Counted from the stretch's first letter, positions 10,880-20,079 are shown. The stretch is DNA of 24,926 bases from Stemphylium vesicarium (GCA_004380135.1 QXCR01000278.1:1-24926); one strand, 5' to 3'. The notes: generated by a model from the letters alone, not told the origin. Translations and numbers: made by a program.

Positions 10880-11190
10880 TATAGATATAAAATAATAGTA
10901 ACTATTAATAGTAGTACTATCTAGATAATTATCTTATTTTAAGTAGTAGAAAGATATAATATACTCTACTAGGCTAAGAAATAGCTAATATAAGTAGTAT
11001 TAGCTAATAATAACTTTATAGAATATAAGAGTAGTATAATAAGATTAGAGACCTAATTAGTGTTACTAAACGTAGTAGAGATATAAGACTAAATAAATAT
11101 TAATATTATAAATCTTAGAGAAGAAGATATATTAATTAGCTATAATTAGTTAATTAAGTATAACTTAGCTATTAATTAGCTAAAGAAGAT
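10880..11190 (+). pseudogene. Gypsy2 protease
   Basis: The frame reads IIVTINSSTI at about 10892-10921. In an active enzyme this is a D-S-G-T type active site. The Asp codon (10907-10909) is now AAT and the Gly codon (10913-10915) is AGT, both explained by TG to TA. Further on, EDILISYN then LIKYNLAIN (about 11125-11180) corresponds to the conserved end of gypsy proteases (I-L-G-x-W-L followed by NP-x-I). It would mature Gag-Pol. The frame continues into the RT. Confidence 0.7.
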
Positions 11191-11469
11191 AATACTCGGC
11201 CGAGAACCTGCGCGCAAGGTTGCCAGAGTATGAAAAGAGACACGCCTAATAGTCTAGAGCTCACCTAAGAATAGAAGGATTAGTAAGATCTTACCTTATA
11301 AGATTATAAGAATCTATAAAAAGGACCCTAAGAGAATAGAAGTTATATAGTTAAAATGCGCCACGACTATAAAGAAAAAGCCTATACTACTAAATATTTT
11401 AAAGAAATATAATATAAACGAGTTTAGAGAACTATTTAAGAAAATAAAAGTAATTAAATTAGTAGATTA

Positions 11470-12800
11470 CTAAGAGTAGGATTATAAGATCTATATCTAA
11501 GAAGGAGCTAAGCTCGTCCTAGAACTAATATACCCAATCGCGCCCGAACACGAGCCGGAGTTGCGCGAGTACCTTAGGAAGAACCTCAGTAAGCGATTCA
11601 TTCGCGAGAGCGATAGCCCGATGGCTTCGCCAATATTGTTTATCAAGAAAGCCAATAGAAAATGGCGACTATGTGTCGACTACTATAGAGTAAATAGCAG
11701 TATAATAAAGAATTAATATCTATTACTACTAATAATAGAGCTTATAGATTAACTCTAAAGAGTAAAGTAGTTTATAAAATTTAATATTTAAGAAGAATTT
11801 TGCTATATTTAAATTACTAAAGAATATAAATAGAAAATAGCCTTTAAAATAAAGTATAGACTATATAAGTATATAGTTATACTATTTAGTTTAACGAACG
11901 CGCGAGTAACCTTTTAGGTAGTTATTAATAAGGCACTCTATAAGTATCTAAGAATCTTTATAATAGCTTACTTAGATAATATACTAGTATATTCTAAAGG
12001 TATACTTAAAGAATATATTAAATATATAGAGAAGATATTATAGAAGCTTAAGTAGTATAAGCTATACTTATAACCTATAAAGTATAGATTCTATATAAAG
12101 AAAATAGAATTTCTAAGATTTATTATCTTAATAAAAGATATAAAAATAAATCTAAAGATTTAAACTATATAAAAGTAGCTAACTTCTAAAATAGTTAAAG
12201 ATATATAATTCTTTCTAAAATTTATAAACTTTTATTAAAAGTTTATTAAGAACTACTTTTAAATTATAATACTACTTATAGAAATTATAAAGAAAGAAGT
12301 AAAGTTTAAATAAAAAAAAGAATACTAAGAAGTATTTAACTAATTAAAGTAGATATTTCTTAAGACCTCTATACTTAAGATATACGACCCTAAATATAAG
12401 ACGTAAGTTAAGACTAATGTATTAGACTATATACTTAGCGCTATATTATTATAGCTATATAATAATAGAAAATAGAGACTAGTATTCTACTATTCTAAGA
12501 AGTTCTCTAGAGTAGAACTTAACTATAATATTTATAATAAGAAACTACTTAGAGTAGTTAATATCTTAGAATAATAAAAAGTATATCTATTAGAACTTCT
12601 AGACTAGATTAAAGTATTTTCTAATTACTAGAACTTGATAAGTTTTATAATAACTAAAAAACTTATTAAAAGATAAGTCTAATAAGCTAAGATACTCTCT
12701 TAATTTAACTTTAAGATTACTTACTAAGCTAAATTACTTAATAGAGTAGTAGACGCTCTAAGCTAAAGGTCTAACCTATAAGAAGAAGGCTATTAGGAAC
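11470..12800 (+). pseudogene. Gypsy2 reverse transcriptase and RNase H
   Basis: An unmutated island at about 11500-11700 shows the RT fingers clearly: EHEPELREYLRKNLSKRFIR, SDSPMASPILFIKK, KWRLCVDYYRVN. Downstream the frame is full of stops. The polymerase box at 11969-11980 reads Y-L-D-N, with the second catalytic Asp changed to Asn by TG to TA. RNase H follows, with TNVLDYILSAILL near 12415-12450 (its Asp in the usual T-D-A-S-D region partly altered), then VFYYSKKFSRVELNYNIYNKKLL (about 12482-12555). It ends near VDALS at 12750-12765. It resembles other chromovirus RT/RH pairs and is not functional. Confidence 0.9.
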
Positions 12801-13000
12801 TATATAACGCCTTACTTAAGAAGATGCCTAATGGCAGTCTTAAGTATAACTAGCTAGAACTGGCCCGAGTAGCTAAGGTGGCCGAGCAGGTAGACACTCT
12901 ACAAAAGCAGTGGCAGTAGAGAGCAGCCAGCTAGGAAGTAGATCACGACGATATAAGTCACGACGACCTATATAATAACATAAAAGAGTACTAAAGTATA
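12800..13000 (+). pseudogene. Gypsy2 RNase H-integrase linker, unmutated island
   Basis: This segment is rich in CA and TG, unlike both sides, and reads in the pol frame as hydrophilic and acidic sequence (ARVAKVAEQVDTLQKQWQ, then DHDDISHDD). Linkers at this place are poorly conserved between gypsy families, which may be why RIP did not reach it. Confidence 0.6.
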
Positions 13001-14500
13001 ACTAATAAGAAATAGATATATGTACCTCTATATATAAGAAAAGACCTTATTATAGAACTATATAAGTCTCTAAAATATAGATATATAGGTATTAAAGAAA
13101 TAGTTAGACAACTAATAAAGGTGTTTATAATACCACGCTTATAAGCGTAGGTGTAGGATATCCTAGGTAACTATTTAGCATATTACTAGAATAAGCCTAA
13201 GAGATATAAGCTCTATAGCCTACTACAACCCTTATAGCTACTAGAATAACTATAGACTAGCGTGATAATAGACTTTATTATAAAGCTCCTAAAATTATTA
13301 GAACTAGAATTAGAAAGACTCTACGACACTATCCTAATAATTATACATTAATTAACTAAAGGAGTAAAGTTTGTGCCTACTAAAGAAATTATTATAATAG
13401 ACAAATACGCGTATAAGGTTTCTAAAGCACTAGTGTTAGAGTATAGGATACCTAAAGAGTTTATTACTAATCGTAATAAACTATTTACGTCTAAGTATTA
13501 GGACACGTTCCTAGCAAAATTAGGTGTAAAAAAGAAGCTATCGACTAGCTTCTACTCTAAGATGGATAGCTAAATAGAATGAACGAATTAGACACTAGAA
13601 TAGTATCTAAGATTATACGCTAATAAGCTATTGTCAGGAATATAAATAGATCGATACTGGATACACCCAATGTCACATAGTACGGCTTGTAATGGTCTGC
13701 ATTGACTAGAGACGATTCGCTATCGAGCCACGATAGCGAAGAGTAAGCCTATATAGCCCTTGCTGACTCAGCGAGGGCCGTTCAAATCCGCCCGCCTGAC
13801 AGCTATAAGATAACTAGGTTAAACTCTTACTAATAGTATAATTAGCCTATAATAGCACGAAGTTAGTAACTACGAAGCACTTACTATACTATATAAATTA
13901 TAGATATAAGCTAGTTACTTATTAAAATCTAAAGTATATAGAAAGTATTATAGTAGGCGTAGATAATAAAGCCTACCTTATATAAGAACTCTATAAAGAA
14001 CTAAGTAAGAATATAGCTTAGAGGAACCTTAGAATATCTAAGAGCGCAAATAAGTAAAGAATTAAGAGACTAATCTTTAAAAAGAGAGATAAAGTTCTCT
14101 TATTAAGATAAAATTTAAAAGTTAAGAGGCTATATAGAAAGTTAGATAACCTCTAAATAAAACCTTTTAAGATTCTAGAGGTAATAGGCTTAATAAACTA
14201 TAAACTCTAATTACTACTAAGTATATATATATACCTTATTTTCTATAAGAAACTACTAGAACTAGTACCTCTAAATACTAAGCTAGCGATAGATATAGAG
14301 CTTAAAGACGATAAGTATAAAGTTAAAGAAATTAAAGACTTATAGAAGTTAAAAGATTAATAAAAGTACTTAGTTAAGTAAAAAAAATAGCCTAAGAGCT
14401 ATAATACTTAAGAATTTAATAAAAATCTAATAAATTATAAGTTACTAGTATAAGAGTACTATTAAAAATTTCTAAAGGAATTAGAATTATATTTATAAAA
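13000..14500 (+). pseudogene. Gypsy2 integrase and chromodomain, split by a solo LTR
   Basis: The zinc domain near 13040-13220 reads LYKSLKYRYIGIKEIV and GNYLAYY then NKPKRYKLY; the His and Cys ligands have become Tyr. The catalytic core begins with TSVIIDFIIKL (Asp, about 13260). The second Asp region reads ITNRNKLFTSKY (about 13465), with D to N changes from TG to TA. The catalytic Glu region near 13560-13590 reads MDS then IE then TN, with Glu kept. The solo LTR sits at 13632-13801; the frame resumes after it with KLLLIV and LAYNSTKL. A chromodomain follows at about 14316-14440 (YKVKEIKDL, KYLVK, KSYNT, EFNKNLIN). The protein would integrate cDNA and bind modified histone H3. Confidence 0.88.
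13632..13801. mobile_element. Solo LTR A (170 bp) inside the Gypsy2 integrase
   Basis: The ends are TGTCAGG and CCTGACA, a 7-bp perfect inverted repeat with the TG...CA of LTRs. The flanks are 5-bp direct repeats GCTAT at 13627-13631 and 13802-13806. Taking out the insert and one repeat leaves the Gypsy2 integrase frame continuous. The insert has normal CA and TG content while its surroundings do not. Inside are a 10-bp hairpin TTCGCTATCG / CGATAGCGAA (13716-13725 and 13731-13740) and an 8-bp stem CCCTTGCT / AGCGAGGG (13758-13765 and 13771-13778). A MITE of the same size is the alternative. No internal coding sequence; orientation unknown. Confidence 0.85.
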
Positions 14501-14544
14501 GAGAAAGAGTAATTAAAAGAAGAATTAAAGATATTAGCCTATAA

Positions 14545-15110
14545 CTAGCCTAGATTAGCTAATAATTTAAGTAGCGGCGGTCCGATAGGAAGGTCTATAC
14601 TAGGGGCAGAGCTCCTCTCGGCCTCCTCTTGCGCACGATCCTAGAGATTCAGAATGGCATAATCACGGTTAGTATACGACCGCTCTTTCGCCTTAATCTC
14701 TAGAAGCTCTAACTCTTATTATGACAACTAAATATCTAACTACGCATATTGCGCTTTCGAACGCGCGATCTCTAAGCGCTTCTAACGCTTCTCCGCCTCT
14801 ACCTTCTCCCACTCCTTCTTAGAAATAAAGAGACTATACTCCGCCTTTATAGAAATATAACTAGCGTAACGACTAGTTATAGTATCTACGAAATAGTAAA
14901 GATTCTTCTCCTTATACTACTTATACTAGAATATTATCTCTAGACCCTATTCTCTTATATAGTTAGTATGAGCACGACGCCTAGAAGTTAAGGTTTATAA
15001 ATAGTTACGATAGGACGACTAAATCTTAGGTATAGCTAGAAAGGCGTAAGAAATAAGAGAAATATATTATAATAGGCTTACTAAAGCCTTATATATAGCC
15101 TACACTTAAC
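14545..15110 (-). pseudogene. Candidate antisense ORF between Gypsy2 pol and 3' LTR
   Basis: On the strand opposite to pol, one frame reads coherently for about 185 codons with only TAA/TAG stops. It contains SYRNYL near 14995, NLYYFVDTITSRYASYISIK (about 14840-14900), and then a Glu/Lys/Gln-rich helix with KKEWEKVEAEKR (about 14790-14825), KRLEIARSKAQYA, ELELLEIKAKERS and DRAQEEAERSSAPSIDLPIG (about 14580-14640). The composition predicts a coiled coil. The part at 14570-14720 is unmutated and still reads well. I recognise no family. Antisense ORFs at this position are known in some plant Ty3/gypsy lineages. It could instead be a captured gene piece or an accidental reading of pol-downstream DNA. 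Confidence 0.5.
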
Positions 15111-15158
15111 TATATAGTATAAGAAAATAATAATCTAAGATATTAAGATAATAACCTT

Positions 15159-15170
15159 AAGAGGGGAGGT
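15159..15170 (+). promoter_or_regulatory. Gypsy2 polypurine tract
   Basis: AAGAGGGGAGGT is an uninterrupted purine run, except the last base, ending two bases before the presumed 3' LTR. This is the standard plus-strand primer site of LTR retrotransposons. Confidence 0.7.
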
Positions 15171-15172
15171 AG

Positions 15173-15675
15173 TATTATAGATAATAAGTAAAGGCCTCTT
15201 CTAGACGAAGAATGTAATATTAGCACTAATAGTCGCATAAGCCGAAGGTTAATAATTAGCGCGGGGCGCGCATATTACGTGATGTGCCATCCTACTAAGA
15301 ATGACTATCCCGCCAAGATAGAGATAGTAGGTAGTAAAGAGATAGACTACTATTATAACTATCCTATAGAAGGATATATCTAAGAGATAGATAGAATAGT
15401 AATAGACTTAGTAATAAGGATATAAGAATAGAAAAGTTTTATTATTTCTCTTATTATAATTAACTTATTTAGTTTATAACTCTTTTATAATTATATCTTT
15501 TATTTAGATTACTAACTAGTTATTTTATTACTTATATAAAATTAAATTATCTTTATTAAAATACTTACTATTCTACTTAGTTACTAGATAACTTTATAGG
15601 CCTACCGCTATATAATACCTCGCCTGGCTTAGTACGGACCAGGACTAGAGAAGTATCGCCGAACCCCGTATAACA
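15173..15675 (+). repeat. Gypsy2 3' LTR (503 bp)
   Basis: It starts TATTATAG just after the polypurine tract (TGTTATAG before a TG to TA change) and ends GTATAACA at 15675, so the ends form an inverted repeat TGTTATA / TATAACA. The right edge coincides with the point where the Fot1-like coding sequence begins. An unmutated GC-rich segment with GCGCGGGGCGCGC lies near 15260-15275. A TATA-like run lies near 15418-15440. The five bases AGAGG (15676-15680) are the predicted target duplication. Confidence 0.75.
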
Positions 15676-16066
15676 AGAGGGCTCTCTTATAGTCGTATTT
15701 GCGATTAAACTTCGTTGTGAGCTTAGGGCGGCCTTTGACAAACGTACTAGGCTAGTTTGAGCTAACTTAGCCTATATTGCGCTCTGCGCGCAAAGAATTG
15801 GCCATATCAGCCATAGCTGCAAGCCTGGGGGGAAATCCTCGGGTGACTAGCTTAAGTATATGCTTAACAACTACGTCCTTCTTAATCTTAGTTAGATTCT
15901 TTAATTTAGGCTAGTAATCTATTTATAGAGTCTATTTTATGCGTTAGTAACTTAGTATTAATTAAGTAGTATTATAAATAGCTATAGCGCGTTATTAAGA
16001 GAGTATCGCGTCTTATTTAAGAGCCTAAAAGGTAGTCTATATCTAATATTTATTAGAAGGTTCTAT
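15676..16066 (-). pseudogene. Fot1/pogo-like transposase, N-terminal fragment
   Basis: On the minus strand from about 16066 this reads as the DNA-binding half of a fungal Tc1/mariner-superfamily (pogo/Fot1) transposase. First comes a psq-type helix-turn-helix region with SLALKQ-like and AIAIYN segments (about 15940-16030), then a CENP-B-type HTH: KKDVVVKHILKLVTRGFPPR (about 15830-15890), LAAMADMANSLRAERNIG (about 15775-15829), FVKGRPKLTTKFNRKYDYKRAL (about 15682-15745). The start codon appears as ATA (16064-16066), probably a mutated ATG before GAA. The DDE catalytic half is missing: the match ends at 15676 where the Gypsy2 LTR starts. The other half is not seen left of Gypsy2. The middle 15690-15880 is little mutated. 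Confidence 0.88.
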
Positions 16067-16125
16067 TTATCGTTATTATTAAGGCATTACGTAGGAAGGT
16101 AAAGTTTAGTAGGGGCTTAGCAAAA

Positions 16126-16168
16126 GTAATCCACAAGCCCGGGTAATCCACGAGCCCGTAAGGTACGT
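16126..16168 (-). repeat. Subterminal repeats and probable 5' end of the Fot1-like transposon
   Basis: Two 16-bp direct copies, GTAATCCACAAGCCCG (16126-16141) and GTAATCCACGAGCCCG (16143-16158), differ at one base and are separated by one G. They lie upstream of the transposase start, where pogo/Fot1 elements carry transposase-binding sites. A TA at 16169-16170 could be the target duplication, making 16168 the element end. The opposite end is absent, so the terminal inverted repeat cannot be tested. Confidence 0.6.
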
Positions 16169-16170
16169 TA

Positions 16171-16650
16171 GTTAGTATTTCCTATAAAGGTCCGTCCTTA
16201 GAGGGTCCTAAGGTTAGTTCTTGGGAATAAGCTAAGCGCGTAATAGATAAGATAAGTTAAGTATAATATAAAGATTAATAAATAACTTAAGAGTTTAAGA
16301 ATTAAGTACTAATTTTTAGATTTTAAAGTTAAATATAATAACTATAAGAGTACGCTATCTAGTAGCTATATACTTAGGAAATATAACTTAATATCCTATA
16401 TATTCTATAAGGTCCTATATATCCTATGCGTGATATCTTATAGGATGTCGTAGGATATTATAGGATATTATAGAATACACGTAACTTATCTTATAGTAGC
16501 TTTCTACTAAGACTATAAAATTACATAAGCTATAGGGTAACGCTATCTATTAATTCTTAAAGGTTAGCTATCCGCTTAACCTATATAAAGTAACTCCTTT
16601 ATCACTTCCGTATATAGGTTGCCGTGCCCCGTCTTCTCAGGTTCGTAACA
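16171..16650 (+). repeat. LTR-like non-coding region ending in GTTCGTAACA
   Basis: No coding sequence is visible. The stretch ends GGTTCGTAACA at 16650, the type of end seen in gypsy LTRs, and the Gypsy3 pol frame follows some 200-350 bp later. I therefore suspect a 5' LTR, but its start could not be located. It contains an array of TATCCTA/TAGGATA units. Part of 16600-16660 has normal CA/TG content. Confidence 0.35.
16389..16470. repeat. TATCCTA / TAGGATA repeat array, partly palindromic
   Basis: TAATATCCTA (16389-16398) is the reverse complement of TAGGATATTA, which occurs twice in tandem (16451-16460 and 16461-16470). ATATCCTAT (16419-16427) and ATAGGAT (16440-16446) add an inner pair. 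The array can fold as a long imperfect hairpin. Function unknown. Confidence 0.75.
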
Positions 16651-16849
16651 CCCTACTACTTATAATATAGCCTTGCCTCTTCTTATAACTCTAGTATAAC
16701 TAAAATATAGTTAGAATATAGAACTAGATATCGCTTGCCGCGACGCCTTATAGAAATAAGATAAGGTACGTAGGAACTAGAGTCTATTAATTAACTAGAT
16801 TTAAAAAACTCTAAGAGTATCTAAGTTAAGAGATATTATCTCTTACTCT

Positions 16850-18280
16850 ATTAACTCTACTAATTCTCTACCTCCTACTAAACCTACTATTACTCTAGTT
16901 CTACTTTAAATCTCTAGATATTATTATATTACTTTTATTTTAGCTAATAGATTACACTTTAATATAAAGTAAAAAGAAAATAAGTTCTTTACTACTACGT
17001 TATATAAAATAGACCGCGTATTAGAGTATAAACGCTCTCTTAAAGATAATTCTAATAATATAAACTTACTTTATAACTAATTACTACTGTCACGGTAACC
17101 ACCGTGGTTCCCTTGACACCTGAACGCTCTACAACGCCGGGTGCTCCGTAAGCACCTGGATCCTGCTGATTGGCTAGCCAAGCCCGAGCGCCATACGCAC
17201 GGGCCTTACACATATCTCCTCACCGCCTCTGCATTCTGCTTCTGTTTCTTTACGCAACGTCTTGTATTACACTAGATATCGTACGTAGCCACAGTTAACG
17301 CTTCTTATAAGCTTTCAACCTCGTGCTCGTAGCGTCTCGTGACAACTACCTATTTATAAGAAGTACTAAGACGTTTTTAGTAAGGCTACTACTAACTAAC
17401 TTTTTAAGTATTAATTCTATAACTATCAAATTATCTTAATAAAACTTTTACTAAACGCTTATAATACCTTATATAAATAAAGTATTAAAAAGCTAAAAGT
17501 AACTAAGAAATATCTATAACATAACTTAGAGAAAGAATTTATTAAGTATAATTAGAGCCTATTTATGTCCCTTATTCTTTATATTTATAAAGTAAATAGT
17601 AATCTTAGAGTCTATATAGACTATTAGAAACTTAATACTCTTACTTATAAGAATACTTATCTAATACTCTATATTAATAAGCTATTATCTTAATCTACTA
17701 AAGCTAAGTTGTTTACTAAGTTTAATATCTAAGCTACTTTTAACTAAATTTAAATAGACTCTAATTTAGAAGAGTATACTACCTCTTAAACCTACTATAG
17801 AACGTATTAATATAAAGTCCTTCTATTTAGCCTATATAATAGCCTAGCTACCTACTAATAGTATATAAACGACGTACTAGTTAATTACCTTAATAACTTC
17901 TCTATTACCTATCTAGATAACATTCTTATCTACTCTAAAGATAAGGTTACTTATACCCTCTATATAAAATAGGTATTAGAACGATTACGCTAAGTAGGAT
18001 TTTATATAGATATTAAGAAAAGTAAATTCTATATAAACTAGATAAAGTACTTAAGATATATTCTAATAAGTTAAGGTCTTAAAGTTAATTCTAATAAGGT
18101 ATCTATTCTATAAGATTAGAAGCTACTAATAACTATTACTAGTATAAAGTTATTTCTTAGATTTACTAAATTTTATTAATAATTTATACTAGAATTCTTA
18201 CGCGTAGCTAAACTACTTATTATATTATAGAGTTCTTTAAAACTATTTATATAGAGTTTAAAATTTTAATAAGTATTTAA
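16850..18280 (+). pseudogene. Gypsy3 pol fragment: linker and reverse transcriptase
   Basis: The frame begins in a pre-RT linker (FFTTTLYKIDRVLEYKRSLK, about 16987-17046), is interrupted by solo LTR B, and resumes with LLPIYKKY then DVFSKATTN. RT motifs follow: LEKEFIKYN and FMSPILYIYK (about 17525-17590), LRVYIDY (17606-17630), KLFTKFNI with ATFN (about 17710-17745), then the polymerase box Y-L-D-N at 17910-17921, with the second Asp changed to Asn. Then GFYIDIKKSKFYI, KYLRYILIS and KLFLRFTKFY. The fragment stops at 18280, where Gypsy4 begins, before RNase H. Gag and protease are not recognisable upstream. The missing RNase H and integrase would lie on the far side of Gypsy4, outside the window. 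Confidence 0.87.
17088..17344. mobile_element. Solo LTR B (257 bp) inside Gypsy3 pol
   Basis: The ends are TGTCACG and CGTGACA (7-bp inverted repeat, TG...CA). Direct 5-bp repeats ACTAC flank it at 17083-17087 and 17345-17349. Removing the insert and one repeat restores a continuous Gypsy3 frame across the site. Its base composition is normal (17161-17220: 5 CA, 3 TG, 4 TA) while the DNA on both sides is RIP-mutated. Near the left end AACCAC / GTGGTT forms a short stem. There is no coding sequence. It resembles solo LTR A in end sequence (both TGTCA...TGACA) but not obviously in the interior. Confidence 0.88.
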
Positions 18281-18850
18281 TGTTAGAATGTAAGCTTAAG
18301 TAAGCACTAGTACTCTTTTAGCTAGAATAGCACTACTATAGCTATTACGTTCTTATACACGTAATCTATGACGTAGAAATTACGTATATCTAGGTTATCT
18401 ATTAGTAAGATAGAATGTTCTAGATAACCTAGCATTTATATATAATAACGAGTAGACAGCGATAATACCTCGGTGTCTAACTCCCCCCTTTATATCTAAT
18501 AGATATACTTTTAACTCTAGTTCCTATCTTCCGCTATTACTAATTGTAAAGGGCTACGCCTAAGTACTGCTACCTTCTTACTTTAGGCTAGCGCGGAACG
18601 CTAGCGTAGAGGTAGCGCAAAGCATAAGTACTGTACGAAGGAGGACACCTACACTTCTTTTCTCTACCTTTCTTATTCTATACATAGGAGTAAATGTATA
18701 CTCGTTAGTAGGCCTCTTTCCGCCTATAATATTATAAGAAAGGTAACTCTTACCTTACTCTTCTTTCTTATACGTAATAAGTTAGAATTAAGAATAGCTA
18801 CTTATTAGTATTATAAGTTAGTAAGACTCTACCCGTACGATATAAGCACG
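18281..18850 (+). repeat. Gypsy4 5' LTR and leader
   Basis: The segment starts with TG and lies between the Gypsy3 break and Gypsy4 gag. A TATA-like TTTATATATAAT lies near 18435-18446. A possible LTR end is TCTAATA near 18497-18503 (TCTAACA before a CA to TA change), which would mirror the start TGTTAGA. It contains a perfect 12-bp inverted repeat CTAGGTTATCTA / TAGATAACCTAG (18390-18401 and 18421-18432, 19-nt loop). No coding sequence seen. The LTR end is uncertain. Confidence 0.55.
18561..18633. repeat. Nested hairpin flanked by a 9-bp direct repeat in the Gypsy4 leader
   Basis: GCTAGCG / CGCTAGC (18587-18593 and 18599-18605, 5-nt loop) sits inside GCTACC / GGTAGC (18569-18574 and 18611-18616). 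The direct repeat TAAGTACTG lies at 18561-18569 and 18625-18633. The segment retains CA and TG. It could be an RNA structure in the leader or a small footprint-like insertion. Confidence 0.7.
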
Positions 18851-20060
18851 GGTAGACAACGATATAATAAACTAGGAAGAGCTAAGAGAAGACTAGAGGA
18901 ACCTCTCTCTAGAAAGGAACTATACGCTTAAAGTAGAGGAGCTTTAAAATTATATACGACAACTATAGAGTAACCTAAACTAAGCGACCTAGAAATAATA
19001 GTCGTATACTATATTAAACTAGTAACTCTAGACTCTAACTTAAATTATTAAGAATTAGAGAAGAATACTAAGTATACTAAGTCTAGGTAGGACTACTCTA
19101 CCTATTACGTTAATATTAGGCTAAAGTTAAGAACCTATATAATATAAGAAGCTACGCCTATTAGATATAAAAGTCTTTAAAAAGGGTAGTTATAAGAATT
19201 ATACTTAATAGAAGACACGCGTATAAGCGAAGCTCTTTATAGACTAATAAGCTTACTTAAGTAAAAGTAATTAAGTTTACTATATAATTACTTATATAAA
19301 AGAATAGGCGTTTACTACCCTAAGAACGTATATTATAGTATTAATAGAGAGAAAGTCTAGCCCCTTACTATAGAGTTTATAGTAATAGCTAGATAGATTC
19401 TTTATTAACTCTATAATTAAAGAGAAGGTAATAAACTTCCTTTATATAATAAAGTAAGATAAAGGGGATCTTATCCCTTACGTATAATTCTTTAATCTTA
19501 AGTTCCTAGAGGTAGGTCTAGATAGTATAAGTAATATATAGAAGATTAATTACTTTAAGAACTTACTAAATAGAAGACTACTATACTACTAAGTAGATTA
19601 TTAATCTCTTACTAGAGAGACGTATAAGTAATTTATCTAAAGAATGCGTATTACTTAGAAGAATCTAAAAGCTATAGACTAGTCCTCTCTTAACTATATA
19701 CTCTATACGATCTCACCTCTATAGACCTATTACTATAATAACGCGATAGAATAGACTCCTACTATTAGAGCTATAAAGCCCTATATAACTTAGGAATTCT
19801 AGGGCACGAAAGTAGAGGTCTAGAAGAGGAAAGAGAAGGGAACTTACTTACGCTATAGTAAGCTAGGGCATTATATTACCTAGTGCTAAATAAAGTTAAA
19901 GAGATTAAATTCTTATATAGGAGATAGAGATAGGCGGCTAAAAGTAGCTACTATCTCTACTATAGCGACCTCTAACTTAGAGGAGTTAGGAAAAGAAGAG
20001 CTCTAGCTAAAAGACGTAAGCTAGGGTAGAATAAGGATAAAGTCTAGAAGATTATATAAC
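18850..20060 (+). pseudogene. Gypsy4 gag with altered zinc knuckle
   Basis: The N-terminus reads as a coiled coil rich in Glu, Leu, Asn and Arg (EELRED, NLSLERNYTLKVEEL, about 18876-18950), as in many fungal gypsy gags. A long mutated middle section follows (for example FLEVGLDSISNI near 19505-19535). Near the C-terminus the CCHC knuckle at 19845-19886 reads Y-L-R-Y-S-K-L-G-H-Y-I-T-stop-C. The first two Cys are Tyr (TGC to TAC, TGT to TAT), the His and last Cys remain. This would have bound the element RNA. The gag start codon is not identifiable. The frame leads on toward protease through a Lys/Arg-rich stretch. Confidence 0.8.
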
Positions 20061-20079
20061 TAAGAAGAGAGATCCTTCT

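Larger units (their letters stand above)
10230..15675 (+). mobile_element. Gypsy2: chromodomain Ty3/gypsy element (chromovirus)
   Basis: On the plus strand the order is gag, protease, RT, RNase H, integrase, chromodomain, then a polypurine tract and a 503-bp 3' LTR. The chromodomain after integrase places it among chromoviruses, whose integration is steered by histone marks. A 170-bp solo LTR is nested in the integrase. No copy of the 3' LTR is seen upstream of gag, so the 5' end is either truncated or displaced by another insertion. The left limit given is approximate. Confidence 0.87.

Noticed and set aside
13741..13801. tRNA-like T-arm (GTTCAAATCC) and hairpin, suggesting a tRNA gene or SINE
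   Set aside because: The anticodon loop lacks U33, there is no variable loop, and the acceptor arms are 160 nt apart. The TG...CA ends and 5-bp repeats fit a solo LTR or MITE better.
15173..15675. The antisense ORF and this LTR as the missing C-terminal half of the Fot1-like transposase
   Set aside because: No DDE motifs are present, the ends fit an LTR, and the helical sequence at 14545-15110 does not resemble a pogo C-terminus.
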